From assembly GCA_900239685.1 (NCBI GenBank), contig OENT01000005.1, positions 62,001 to 126,000 of the forward strand: 64,000 nt of DNA, in the 5' to 3' direction. This DNA comes from Rotaria macrura (taxonomy: Eukaryota; Rotifera; Eurotatoria; Philodinida; Philodinidae). Below the pieces are notes generated by a model. The model worked only from the letters and a program-made list of their open reading frames with translations. It searched no databases and was not told where the DNA came from. Shown one piece after another: positions 11,999 through 24,961 of the stretch (positions are counted from its first letter, which is position 1; each line of letters starts with the position of its first letter). The translations under genes were made by a program, and so were the position numbers.

Positions 11999-14003
11999 AC
12001 ATCCGGAAACATCCCTTGGTAAGTGCAATATAATTAACAGGTGTCCAAGAGAAGCATATCGTTGAATTACAAGTAAACACCTGTCATATCATGACTTTGC
12101 ATTTTTGAACTTGTTGATTATGCCAAAGGCATAGATAATGAACTAATTTTCAAATTTATAGATCGTTTTATTACTATCGATTCTCCTGCGGTTAAATATT
12201 ATCATCACTTCGCAGTAGTTACGTTTAACATACGTATAAAGTCTAGGGAAAATATTTACTTGGGAATTCATTTTTCATTTCACTATTTCAAATGTTGTTA
12301 CAAATTATGTCACATGTATGTAGCTTCGTTGGTTATATGCATCATCCTCTATAATTATTCATTCATTCAACGCTCTTTTGATGATTTGCCAAACCGAAAT
12401 GAATCATACTTATTTTATCTGATTCTAATGTTACCTATGTACGTCGTTTGCCGCCTTTTCTCAGGAAATTATCGTGTATTATTCATGTAGCAAAATATTC
12501 TGAATTTAGCATTATTTTATCTATTGAAATAGCTTTTTCGATTCAGAAATTTGTATAAACTTGTGTTTCTTATTCTAATTTGGTGATTATGATGATCGTA
12601 GATAAGCCGAATAATAATAAATTCATGATGTAAGCGTGCTCCACGTATTCAATTAACATTGTACCTCTACTACTACTACATGTCCAATTGAGAGAATAGT
12701 TTCCTTGGAGACAAAATTAACTTATGAACAACAATAGACAAAGCTTGTCAACAAAGTAATTTGGTGGTTAGTAATCTTGTGCATTCATATAATAACATGC
12801 GATGCAAAAGTCTTGGATGGATATATGTCAAGCTTTCTTATACCGTCTGGGGAAATTCTAAACCAATCACAGGTTTGTTCGTTGGAAAGAGCAAAGACTG
12901 AACTACGGATCGTGTACGAGACATATTTTCCCGATACGAATCTAAGAAAGAGGAAAATTCAAAAACTAAACATCCTTAAAGCAATTTCTTCCAACGTTCG
13001 TGCAACTTGAAAAGTTCGTATTTCTAAAAAGTACAATAAAATGTACCTCATGAAAAACTCTACCGATATAAACAGTTATAAAAATTTTAGATCTATTTCC
13101 TACTCACGTTCATCAAAAATTTCTTAAACATGAAACTTTTTATAAAATCGAATATTACTCAAATGCTATCACTAATCAATGCGCAAGAAAATTAGCTATG
13201 ACCTTCGGAAATCATGTATGAACTCAATTCTGTTGGTATTTTTTGTTCAAAGCATGCCCGATCGTAGATGTTTTGCAGAGAAAAATATTCCAAAAAGTAT
13301 TTTCCATCATTATAAAACGTTCCGCTAATAAGAATGACCGACTTAGTTAGTCTCTTACGTTAGAGAGAAAGTTTATTTTTGGGTACAAAAACCAAGAATA
13401 AATTTAACTTCAAATGTACAAATAGAAGCAGCACTCTTTATGTTATAAACACCACCACTAAACATGTATATTCATGTATCTGCTGATGACGGACATGTAG
13501 CAGAAAATAGAAAATGATATGTCTCGATAGGAAGTTGCGGAAAACATTTTTTTAGAAATATTCTTTTTTTACTTCCTCTCCTTCTGAGATTCGTGATGAA
13601 AAAATAGTTTTGATAAAAACTTTACGATTTCTGCTTAACTCTTTCCAGTCAGTTTGACATTCATGGAAAGACTTGCATCACATCACATATTACATCTCTT
13701 CATGCCAATCTCTCTGGAGACTAAACCTCTTTCAAAACACGCTTTTAATGGAATGACACAAATTCGAAAGCAGCTTACTATAATGAGGTAAAGTTTTTCA
13801 AGCTGAGTCGTATTATTTTAAAATCTTCTGAAAATACTCATCGGAAAGAAATAAAAATAGATGTCACTAGGGAGAACTGCATCTGCCATTGATTGCACGT
13901 AAGAGAAATTTCTTTTGACCATTCTGACATCATACTAGTACATATACATTGCATACGTATATACACACAAATATATTATATCCAAAGAAAAGAACTTTAA
14001 CAG
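11999..14003. other. Unassigned AT-rich intergenic DNA
   Basis: No gene is supported. Short ORFs (for example 12260-12490 and 12777-13010, plus strand) lack domains and splice context. The last few hundred bases lie upstream of the first coding exon of the SET-domain gene and should contain its promoter and 5' UTR, but no specific motif can be assigned. Confidence 0.5.
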
Positions 14004-17000
14004 ATGCCTATTCATCGTACGTCTATCGAATCATCAATACCAATGACTACTACAAATGAATTAACAAATGGAAACGTACAGGAGAAAACAAAGACTTGAG
14101 GTTTCCAAAGAATACAGTTTGTTTGTTGTAATATTTAGAAAACACAAACGTCAGATGCAAATGTATCCATGGAATATGAAACACCACCTGTGGATACTTT
14201 GCCTATGGATGAGGATGACGATGAGGACGACGAAGAAGAAGTATACTCATTTCTTGCGAGAGTAATTACAATAGAGAAATGAATATCTATTTATTTTCAG
14301 TACGAAAGTGATGTTGAAGAACAAGAAATAGTGTACAACCCAGCCTGTCATATATGTGGTCTTTCATCGTATACACATGCGTGTCAAGGAAAATGTCGAT
14401 ATTATTTTCATCGGGAGTGTGCCGGTATAATTGATGACAATCAAACTTTAATTTGTTCCGAATGTTCAGCAAGTATGACTAACTTGAAAAAAAAATCTTA
14501 TGTGAATGAAAACTTTTCGCCTGTTTTTTACTCGAATTTAAGATCGTTTCGTTTGTACTCTGTGTCAGCAATTAATTACTGATAACGAATTAAAATGCGG
14601 ATTTAATCAATGTAATCGAATATATCATTCGTCATGCTTGATGAACTCAAATTTAACTACTAGTTTACTCTCAGATGTGTATTATTGCCCTCTTCATGTC
14701 TGTGCAACTTGTCATCTACATAAACGACCCAATGCAAAAATAGGTAATTGTTTTTGCTATATTTTGCATTAAATGAACAATAAAACAGCGATTCTTATTG
14801 ATTGAAATGAGCATGGATTCGAATGTTTCATCTTTTAAATGCTAGATTCGATTCAAGTTGGAGTTTAATAGATACCGCGTTTCATTTTAAGTGGGGATAT
14901 CAAGATAGACTAAATATCATAAATGAAATCAAATGAAGAATCCAAAAGGATTCAAAGCTATATAGTTGACTCGATCATTCATGACTAAAAGTAAAATAAT
15001 TCGAAAGCATTATTGTGAATATTTTAAGTATTCAACGTATCCAATCAATCAATCTTTCATGTTACTCTACTAAAACTTTACCATACATGAGTAGGATCAC
15101 GTATTGTTTGCAACTTATACGACCATCGTAAAACGACAATTGAAAGCCATCAAGTATTCTCTGAAGTAAGCAGGAAAGCAATCGTAAACTCGTTCAATCG
15201 AGAACATCATCAGATAATTTACTGCCTGCTAATCAGTGCTCTAAGAGGACTCATAATTAGATACGCTTTGACATTAAATAGGTCATTGATATTTTTCTCG
15301 TACCATTCACATCTCTGCTTCCAGAAAGGATCATTGGAATCGATAACTAATAACAAATTAGAATCAAATGTGATTTATTTCATATCAAGTGTTCTACTCT
15401 ACTTACTTTTTCATTAATGAAATCAATCGGTTAGTGTAACTCATTCAATACCCATCCAGGAGTGGATATGCGACTCAAGATCTCATTCGTCTGCTCATTC
15501 ACACTTGAACTAATAATTTTCGATAGAATCATGTTCATCTGACTACATACGCAGCATCTACAGTATTGAAAAGTCGATTCATACGACGAGGATAGTCATT
15601 ATTACTACCAACTATTAGTCACGCGTTAAGTTGTCTATTACTAATTTAACCTAGAAAATTTTCGTCATTCAATACTAGTCTGATTAGAAGCCTCTGAGAA
15701 TAATTTAATGAATATAGAACGACTTTAGATGAGTTCCGACATATGTTGGGTTAATTGATTCATAGAGTTTTATACTGTGAAATGAACATTTTCTTCTGTC
15801 CTGGGAAATTATCTGCACAGTCCTACATACACGGTGAAAACCTTGCCTTTTTTCATTAAATGAATCATTGATGCATACACAACTATAAAAAGCTTCTGTT
15901 GATGAATTGAATTTCCTAGGTCATCTATTCGCGTGTTTGTATTGTCCAACAGCTTATCATGGTCATGAACGTTGTTTACCGGCTGGCTCTCTTTCTATAT
16001 CATATTCATCATCTCTATGTTGTTCAGCTCATCTTCCAATTGAACGGAAACCAGTACGCCCAGCTGTGGCTCCATATTGTTATGTTTGTGAACAGCCAAG
16101 TCGGTCGACTGTGTGCATTGTTTGTGTTGAATGTCCAACAACTATTCATCAAACATGTCTACCGTCTGAAAAGGATGAAAAATCAACTCCTTGGAAGTGT
16201 GATCGTTGTTTGAGTAATTTTAAACCATTATACGGTGAAGTATGTTGGATTAAAATGGGGAAATTTCGGTAGTGTAAAAAACAAAACGAAACAACAGAAT
16301 GGGAAGTTAACAGTAAAGATGTTGTTTTTCTTTGTCTTAATGATTAGATCTTGGCCAAGTCGTATTTTACACGAACGTCATGCACCGGATAATTTACTTG
16401 CCCAAGAACGCACTGTTGGGGAATTCCTTGTAAATTTTTTTGGTTCAAAAGAATTTTTCTGGGCTAATAAGCATCATTATTTGCCATTTGAAAGTCGTTC
16501 TGTTCAATCAAGTGATACACGTGACTTTCATGCTGAACAAAGTTTTAAAGATGGTAAAGATTTTTGAGGAAAAAAATAAAATCAGACAAGTTTATTCGGT
16601 ATATTGTTTAGGTTTGCGAGAAGCTAAACGTCTTTATAATCGTTTAAAACAGTTCTATGCAACGAATCTGGTTGAAAATTACGGTGAAGCAACTAAGCTT
16701 GAAGAAATGACATTAGATGATGCGTATGATGAATTTGAAGATAATGACGATGATGACGATGATGATGATGAAGATAATGATGATGATGATGATGATGAAA
16801 CAGATGATGAATCTGTTGATATGAATTCTGATGAATCAATTACTAACGACCAAGAAAAAGCTTCAACAAGTAGTGGACGTTCGAAATTAATTGATAAAAG
16901 TGCTAACAAACACGGGCAAATGCCTGTTTATAGACATATTAAAGTAGGGCATTCTGAAAGTTTTATGTTTCTCATGTGCACAATCTTGAACTTGTCTTAT

Positions 17001-20000
17001 TCAAGACCTTAAAACCAATTGGTGAAGCTCAAATACTACGAGTACCACTAGCAGAATTGTCACGCTGTGATTGTGATTCAAATAAGCCAGATCCATGTAG
17101 TTCTGATGAACATTGTCTCAATCGAATGCTCAAATATGAATGTCATCCACATGTTTGTGCTGCTGGTTAGTCATAGCATAGTTAAACTCAATATTTCGTT
17201 TTCTTATTTATCAGGCAATTTATGCCTGATATGTTTCTTGAATTCAGATTAAACATGATTCTAGTTAAAACTATCTATCCATATGATAGTTGAGTCGAAT
17301 AATATGAGATACGATATGATGATAACATGAGAAACTATTGCAATGACTCATCTGATTGAATTTAATCGTATTTATTTATGATAATTCTAACCTTCATGCT
17401 CGTTCCGTGTTCTTGTCCAACTTTACTGTGAATATTTGCGTGAATAGCCAACAACAACTGAACTCGTTTTTCTTTTCTACTTACCTATTCTACTAACGTG
17501 AACATTGCTCGTAAAGTAATCTGAACACGAATCAAGTAGATCTATCTCGTGTTAGCCGATTAGAAATATAATATTCAGTTTTTTTTAATTATTGCTCACG
17601 AAATAGTCTTCATTTATTCGTTCGGACACATTGCTGGAAGAAAAAGGGCATACGAATTAGTGTCATATTCAAAAAAGATCGACTGATCTAATCAGGAACT
17701 ATGATAGATTATCGATATACGTAAACACATTAACTACAAGAGAATTTCCGAGCCAGAAATAATATAATATCAAGGAACATATTAGAATTTTATGAAAAAC
17801 AAATTCTCAGATACATTTTTGCATGAGTCAAATTTCTAGATTTTCAATCATCATTGCCTGATATTACTGTTATCAAAATGATTTTATATGTACAATGTTA
17901 TGACTACTATTGATCTATCTCTAAAGAATAACTGACGAGGAAACCTTTTTAAGTGACCCCGCTCACTCGCTCGCCATCGATTTTAATGATACTTCGTCCA
18001 TTGATTATACTACATAGTGTCTAAGTAAAAACCCTAAGGGGCTTTAGTGCGAATCGCTTCCTTTAAAAGTTATGGGAGGCTTAATTGTTGCCGTTAGACA
18101 ACAAAATATATAATTTTAAGAACCCTAATTCCATGAAAATCCGATATAAAATTATGAATTTTTTGCTTGACCACCATTCTCAGCGTCCCTCCACACAAAT
18201 ATTTAAGATACTGAATACAACGCCAAGGAATAAATTCATAATTTTATATCGGATTTTCATGGAATTAGGGTTCTTAAAATTATATATTTTGTTGTCTAAC
18301 GGCAACAATTAAGCCTTCCATAACTTTTAAAGGAAGCGATTCGCACTAAAGCCCTTTAGGGTTTTTACTTAGACACTATGTAGTATAATCTATGGACGAA
18401 GTTTTATTAGCATCGGTGGGCAGGGCGAGGGGGGGGTATCTGAAAAGGTTTCCTCATTAACTAAAAAATAATGAAACATTTACGGGATCTGAGAAGGTAG
18501 CTTTGTTAATGATAATCTGTTTTCTTGCTCGAACAAATATTAACTTATCAATCTGCATTCTTGTTTTCCCTGAAAGCTCAATTTACTCATGTGTCGTTTC
18601 AAGCACAATTATGGTGTAGTATCAAATCCTGTTTGTTTCGGATGATGTATTCATATGTTTATAATATAATTAAAGCAATGAGAATGCTTTCAATGACATG
18701 AGATAGCTTCATCAAAAAAATCTGAACCTTGATATTCTATATATTAACACTCAACCAAACCTTGTCAGTACCTTGAAAGATGAAATTAACTTATTCAACA
18801 TTTAATAAGTGATAATTATTTTTTTAAGTCATCGAGATGAAAGTAATTAAAATGAATATACGATCCATGTTCCACAAAAGTTTCTATTGTGAATATGAGT
18901 ATTGTATCTACTTTTCCGTTTTACACTATCTAGAGTGTTGAGCTGGATGCAAATAAGGTTTTTTCAATAACACAAATGCGATGTGACATAGAACTGATAT
19001 CAGCATGTTTAAAATACATGAGAAAATAAGAATGTTTTGACTTGAGAGAAAATATTTTTAAATATGACTTGACTGATTATTATTGTTTCTTTCTTTTTTT
19101 ATTTAGGTGATAAATGTAAAAATCAGGTAAATTTTGTGTTTCATTCTGTTGATACGTTCTAATTTTTTTCTGTCACGTTCATTTCATTATTCAGCGTTTT
19201 CAGAAACGTAAGTTTATTTAGTAATTTTATCTTGATTTAACGTTTTGTTGAATCTATTGTCTTGGCTCTAGGTAATTATCCTGCTCAACAAGCGTTTTGG
19301 ACAGCTGGTCGTGGTTGGGGCTTGAGAGCATTAGTACCAATAAAAGAAGTACAATATTCAAAGATGTTTATTTTTTCTTGATCATTTTTCAAAATGCATA
19401 TTAAGGGTGAATTTGTGAATGAATATGTTGGCGAACTAATAACATATGAAGAAACCGAACGCCGAGTTAAATTAGCTCGTAAAAACAATGTTAAAGATTT
19501 TTATTTTCTTGTTCTTGATAAAGATCGGTAAATTAAATGAATAAGAAAATGAAGAAAGAAAAGAACTGTGACAATGCGTACCATACCATTTCTATTTAGT
19601 GTAATTGATGCTGGACCTCGTGGAAATTTATCTCGCTTTGCAAATCATAGCTGTGATCCAAATTTACGAACAGAAAAATGGAATATCACTGGTGATCTAC
19701 GTGTAGGTCTATTTGCAATACGTGATATTGAAGCTGGTAAATATGTTCTACATATCATGCAAAAATAGCAACATGAGAAGAGAAACATGTTTTCTAAATT
19801 TAGGCGAAGAATTAACCTTTGAATACGGTGTTGAATCAGAATTTCGTGGTGATACAATATTTCATTGTCTTTGTGGAGCTGAAACATGTACTGGTTTTAT
19901 GGGTCGATCAAAAAAACTTGGCGGAGTAAATTTATAATTAACTCATAGTCTTACATAGAAAAAATTTTTGCTTAGGTTCCATCCTTGCCTGATTCTTCAT

Positions 20001-20437
20001 TATCATTAACATCAGGTTCAAACGGAGTCTCAAATGGTCGTCATAGTAACAAACATCGCATACGTACATCAAATATAACTGGAGAACAAGATGCGGATAC
20101 CTGTTTTGGTTGCGGTTTAACAGGTCAATTAATAGCATGTCAGATGGCAAAATGTTCAAGAAAATTTCATCCCAAATGTATCAAAGTTAAAGGACAATCA
20201 TTTCGACACCGCTCCCCAACTCGTACGTAAATGTGGAAAAAAGAAAATTGTTTTCGTTGATCTTTATCTTAAATTTCATTTTCATGTATAGAACGTTGGA
20301 TATGTCCATCGCATCGTTGCGACGTATGTGGCATCGATGCAAATATAGCATGTGCGGATTGTTTAAGTTCGTTTTGCGATGAACATCGAACGGAAAATAT
20401 GCGTGGCATATATTGTTTATTTCATGGACACGAATAA
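14004..20437 (+). CDS. NSD: NSD-family histone H3K36 methyltransferase
   Basis: Nuclear SET-domain enzyme expected to methylate histone H3 lysine 36. Domains in order: a first exon 14004-14075 and acidic exon 14139-14240; PHD finger from 14301 ([17 protein letters not shown]); a second Cys/His finger at about 14550-14740 ([16 protein letters not shown]); a third at about 15920-16215 ([17 protein letters not shown]). PWWP follows ([13 protein letters not shown], then SWPSRIL) at about 16216-16560. A long Asp/Glu tract is at 16700-16830, then YRHIK and [15 protein letters not shown]. The AWS cysteines are at about 17060-17165 and continue in GDKCKNQ and RFQKR. SET spans about 19270-19920 ([50 protein letters not shown]), with post-[14 protein letters not shown] final PHD/C5HCH ([22 protein letters not shown]) ends at 20437. 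This architecture is diagnostic of NSD1/2/3. The NHSC and EELTFEYG catalytic motifs are intact. Two long introns (about 14742-15920 and 17166-19106) interrupt the gene. Some PHD-region splice sites are unresolved. Confidence 0.92.
14742..15920 (+). other. Long intron of the NSD-type gene
   Basis: About 1.2 kb between the second finger (ending HKRPNAKIG, then a GTAATTG donor) and the third finger (TTCCTAG acceptor near 15920). It is AT-rich with no ORF or repeat that I can support. Most introns in this gene are 50-80 bases, so it probably contains old inserted DNA. Confidence 0.55.
17933..18457. mobile_element. Foldback/MITE-like inverted repeat inside an intron
   Basis: About 525 bases whose left part (17933-18163) is the reverse complement of the right part (about 18229-18457), around a unique centre of roughly 65 bases. 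Arm tips contain GAGGAAACCTTTT. Inner arm ends include GAAAATCCGATATAAAATTA on the left and its complement on the right. The word TAAC lies directly outside both ends (17929-17932 and 18458-18461), a possible 4-bp target duplication. The outer 30-50 bases of the arms are more diverged than the interior. It sits in the 1.9-kb intron between the two halves of the AWS region of the SET-domain gene. No transposase is encoded. The class is unknown. Confidence 0.75.
19195..19207 (+). other. 13-nt microexon in the AWS/SET junction
   Basis: The sequence CGTTTTCAGAAAC lies between TTATTCAG and GTAAGTTT. Splicing it in gives RFQKR between CKNQ and NYPAQ, matching the conserved CxNQRFQKR segment before the SET domain in NSD/ASH1-type enzymes. 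Skipping it would break the frame, since 13 is not a multiple of three. Confidence 0.75.
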
Positions 20438-21396
20438 ATATAATTCTTGTCGAATTTTTTTTGTTTCTTCTGTATACACATTTATACATGTCAGATGCTT
20501 TATTTTTTGTCTGTCTGCCTCTTTGTTTCTCTTGACTGTATTTATATATAAATAGACATGAAGAATGACTAAAAATAGTTAAACTACATTGATCCATTAT
20601 TGATGATTAAACGCGTTTCCGCGCAATCGTAATATATAATTTTAGTCGCATAGATCATTCATTATTATTACAAATGAATGCACATCAATGAAAATACCTG
20701 TAAAGAATGTATTTGATATAAATAATATCAATTAAGTGTCTTTTTCAATGATATATAAATTTCAAGTATAACCCATATCTAATACACTCTTATTAATGAC
20801 TGTATTGATAAAAACATCAACACATGAAATGGAATTTTATGAAGTTTTGACAGCAACTCGTCGTTACTTTACAGTTAGACTATCTCTTGACGATAAATTT
20901 TGACAGGTTCTTTTCTTTCTCTCTTATTCTCTCTTCCTCAATTTAGTGATAATTTTCTTTCTTTATGGCTTTTACTAATAGCCGAATTCAATGGAATAAC
21001 CATGAACAAAAAGGAGAAAAAGAAAAGAGAAGAAGAAAAAGCATGTTGATGAGAATGTTTTCTCATTCAAACTTAAGCTCAATCTATTATGAATGTACGG
21101 TGCATCTCTATGTTTCTCTCTTTATCTAACTCTTTTTCTTTTTCATCTACATGATTCTTCCGTTTTTCTGTCACACTATCGTCGCTTTTCAAAATATTAT
21201 GATGAGTTCCGTTCTTACCTATATGCGAATAATGCCATCAAAGTATATATTAGTGGCAGTAAGGTAAGACGACACCTACAACAAAGTGCTGTCGGCATTC
21301 ACAATAATATTAAAAACAAAGAAGAAAGAGAAGACGACTAAGAAAAGAAATTTCTGTAAACTAATTTTTGAATTCCTTCTATTCATTTCTAAAACT
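20438..21396. other. Intergenic region between two plus-strand genes
   Basis: Holds the 3' UTR of the SET-domain gene and the upstream region of the next gene. An AATAAA lies about 20433-20438, overlapping the stop codon. A pyrimidine-rich stretch (TTCTTTCTCTCTTATTCTCTC) lies near 20910-20935. An in-frame upstream ATG at 21286 could extend the next protein by 37 residues. Confidence 0.45.
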
Positions 21397-22362
21397 ATGG
21401 CTCTTCAATCGACAATTAATCCTCAAAATGTCGATAACACTGTTCGAAACAGGGATGACGATGAAAATCATCAACATAATCATGAATACGATGAAGAAAT
21501 CGATGAAACGGAAGATGATCTTATTGAAAACTATCGGTTTTTAACAAAAAATTGCGGTGCTCTACGTCAATCTACAACGGCGAATGCTATAAATACAATG
21601 CAACAACAACAACAAAAACCAAAAAGAATGAGCCAATCTCCATTCTTACGTCACTATTCGTTTATAGACGAAAATCATGATAATACTACTAATTCTGATG
21701 AGCATGAAGGATCATTTACTTCGATTAAATCACGATGCTCGCCACTCAATGATTTAAATAACAATAATGAGACTTATTCGACGATAAGTAGTCGAGTACC
21801 ACCTACAATCTATTATGATGATTCAGAAGAAACTGAAATTTCTGGAAATCATTCATTTTCCTTAATTAGATTATTTGCACGCATGAAAGCACGTTTAAAA
21901 CATGATAAACGCTATCATCCTAAACCTACACATGAATTATTACCTGAAGAAGATCCTCAAGAATGGTACGAACTAACTAAAAATGTTCGGACAGTTTTAA
22001 CAAAAGCTCTTATACCTGATGGAGGATACGATGCAAAAAGAAATCGCTCGAAAAAATCTCATAATCAACCAAGTTCATTCAAGACTACTCGTGAACGTTA
22101 TCTTGTTTCATCGAAACATGTAGATGAAGATGAAACAATTGATGTCGAAATTGATAATGAATCAATTATTCAAGATAAAGAACAATCCGATGAATTTATA
22201 TGGAACAAGTTTTTAACTTGTTCAAGAGGATTTAATTATAGACGATATGGAGTGTGTAAAGCTGTTGATCGACAACAACATCAAGGGCAGCTAGTGTTCT
22301 TTTATGGTGTGGCAAATAATATTTTAATCGATGAAAATTTGAAAGCATCCGGATTGGGTTAG
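21397..22362 (+). CDS. Unrecognised acidic single-exon protein
   Basis: About 321 residues from ATG 21397. An in-frame ATG at 21286 gives 358, but the added stretch is Lys-rich then hydrophobic and unlike the rest. The N-terminal half is low-complexity, rich in Asp, Glu, Asn, His and Gln. The centre has a denser basic-then-acidic segment (IRLFARMKARLKHDKRYHPK, then LLPEEDPQEWYELTKNVRTV) that looks like a folded or conserved core. The C-terminus (KFLTCSRGFNYRRYGVCKAV ... QLVFFYGVANNILID) is also more ordered. There is no signal peptide, membrane span or known motif. The intact 358-codon frame, unbroken by introns, argues that it is a real gene. It may be lineage-specific. Confidence 0.65.
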   Translation: MALQSTINPQNVDNTVRNRDDDENHQHNHEYDEEIDETEDDLIENYRFLTKNCGALRQSTTANAINTMQQQQQKPKRMSQSPFLRHYSFIDENHDNTTNSDEHEGSFTSIKSRCSPLNDLNNNNETYSTISSRVPPTIYYDDSEETEISGNHSFSLIRLFARMKARLKHDKRYHPKPTHELLPEEDPQEWYELTKNVRTVLTKALIPDGGYDAKRNRSKKSHNQPSSFKTTRERYLVSSKHVDEDETIDVEIDNESIIQDKEQSDEFIWNKFLTCSRGFNYRRYGVCKAVDRQQHQGQLVFFYGVANNILIDENLKASGLG

Positions 22363-24961
22363 CTGATTTCCTTATTTCGTTTTTATTCGTGTGTACATAA
22401 AATCTTTCTCTTTTTTTTGTTCGAAAACATCAAAAACAAGGAAATAAAAGCAAAGCATGTTCAGAAAAGGAGCAATTGATTTTCAAATTTGTATATACAT
22501 ATACATAAATATCGGATGATGATCTACGAATAAAATATTTATTGACTAATTAATATTTCATTATTTTATTTGTTTTCGACAATAAAGGTCACAGCCTTCT
22601 TCTGATTAATAAATTTCATTAAGAAGTGAAACGACTAGAGAATATTATCAACAGAATAGAATACAATATTGTCTAATAGAACATGAAAGTGTTGTTCTTC
22701 AGAACCTGTAGAACAATAGTTTTAACATCAGTTGAAAGTTCTTCGTTCTAAAGATGTAGTTTAAAGTTGCTTTTCTCTTCGATTTTTTTTCTACAAAACA
22801 CAATAGAAAGTTGAATCTTTCTCTTAAATAATAAATAAGATAATGACTTGTAGAAAAATCCCGATTAGATTCATAATCGTCAATTATGAATTACTTTTCT
22901 TGATAGGAAAGAAAATATAAATATATTAGAATTTTTTCTATTAACTTAAATCTTTATTTCCCTGAGAATAGAATACTTCGAAATCTATCCAAATAATTTC
23001 CGAACTGCGAAATCACATCTTTCTAATTTTCAAAATACAAGTTTATTATTCTTACAGGGTTCGCATAGGCCTGTGTTAAAAAATCTGAAAATACGCAGAG
23101 TAGATTTTGGAGAAAAAAACAAGCCATTATAAGACTCACTTATAATCCGTTTTCTCAGGATGAAACTCGCACAAACATAAGGAAACTATTAATAGTTCAT
23201 CGTAATTATTATAATATCTTTCTTTGAAAAGAAATTTCAATCTTTATTTTTTCCTTTTCGTTCGATTTCGCTAATTATGTATGCTGTATATGTTTTCCAT
23301 TGTTTACACACGCAGCGTTGGGAAGGGAACACTAAAAGCTTTGGGATTTTCACCTTTTCTTTAGTGAATATCGTAGTTTTCTCAGGGAAAAGGCTATAGA
23401 ATGAATAAGTAAAAGTCTGCTATCTCTTACATTTAAAAATTGCACATCTATGTTTTTGACAATCGAAGGATTTACTTGTAGTATGCCTGCTCTACGTTTG
23501 CATAAAACTAGCGTGTTGCGGATATCCAGCTGATAAGAGAACTCCTTAAGTTAGACGTTTTCGAATGGCAGAAAACAAAGTAATAAAATTTGACGACTTA
23601 TAGGAGAGTTTATTTATGATAGGATATGGGAATTTTCATTTCAACTTGATTCGTATTCATTTTACTCAACAAGTTTATTCAAATTATGCAAAAGACAAGG
23701 AATAATAACAATTTAAAATGAACAAGCTTAGTACTGTCAATTGAAAACGATCTGTTCATGATGAATACAAGCAATAAGAAAAACAAATTGATTAAATACA
23801 AGAATAAAATCGTTTCTAAGAAAAATTCAGTGTACAAGACTTAGTGTAAGCATAAAACATTGAATACTGCACAGTATCAATACCACTGAAGCGCTTATGG
23901 CAATCGATGAAAATCAAATAGTTGTTTTCAAGAATTAACTGATTCGAAATAATCAACTCTTAAATCGATCACAAAAAAAACGTGTAAAATAAGTACAGAA
24001 TTTTAGGATTCCTTGTCCTATGGAAAAATGTTTTCATGAATGTTTTAAGAAGCGTTTCGAATAGTAAAATAACATGCTACAACAACCTATGAAGGTTCTT
24101 ATAGGCGCACATCTTAAAGTACCAGGCTATAATCAGGACAACTTTAAAAAATCACGAACGTAGTATCTTTGCGATTTTTGTTCTTTGTACGGCACATGTA
24201 TTTACTTTATATTGCTTTATATTTTAATGATATCCATAAAAATTTTCTTCTCAATCTTTTAAAACTATATTTGTTAACTCGATTTCATCTTGTGTATAAA
24301 ATTTATATTACCACAAAGATCATATTCAACGGCACGTATAGTATTGATTCACAAAACTAAAAACATTGTTATATAAGAGTCTTTAAGTCAATATTGAAAA
24401 ATCTCATATTCTTTTATTTCTGTCTGGTAATTAATTTTATAAGAAAATTCTATGAATATTTCTATTCAAGTAATACTTGAAAAAAAAAGACGATCTTCTC
24501 TTTTTCAAGTATCAAATAATAACAGTGCTACTTTTTAGTTTGCGCAAAAAGTAACACAACGAATAACGAGACACGCACATACTTATTTGTATATAAATAA
24601 TTTTCTCGTGCGATAAAAATTATAAATTTCAACAGATGAATGCTTCCTTTTAAACTCAATCGTTTGAAACTCTTAACATAATTGGATAAATATTGACTAG
24701 CGAACTCTTTCGTCTCATTACGCGATCTATTGGCCAAAGAACGAAACGAGCGCTTTTAACAAAGACGCACGATACGAATGCTTTAGACACATTGATCCTT
24801 TGTTCTACAACATATTTCAAATTTTTCTTGTTCGTCAACCAGTATAATTCACTATATTATAGCAGTTTATTTTAAATTCGAGTAAGATTATTTTAACAGA
24901 GACATAAAAAATAAAAAAAGTACTAATCGATGACAAAAACATTTTTTCTTGTTTAAAGATA
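22363..24961. other. Unassigned AT-rich intergenic DNA
   Basis: No supported gene in 2.6 kb. Short overlapping ORFs on both strands near 24528-24875 have no domain and mirror each other, as expected for chance frames. The last few hundred bases are upstream of cyclin A and should hold its promoter; no motif is assigned. Confidence 0.5.

Noticed and set aside
16679..16909. Minus-strand Ser-rich ORF of 76 codons
   Set aside because: It is the complement of the Asp/Glu-coding repeat of the methyltransferase and carries no independent signal.
17929..18461. Reading the intronic inverted repeat as a regulatory RNA gene
   Set aside because: Hairpin shape alone does not show a functional RNA; the possible flanking TAAC duplication fits a mobile element better.
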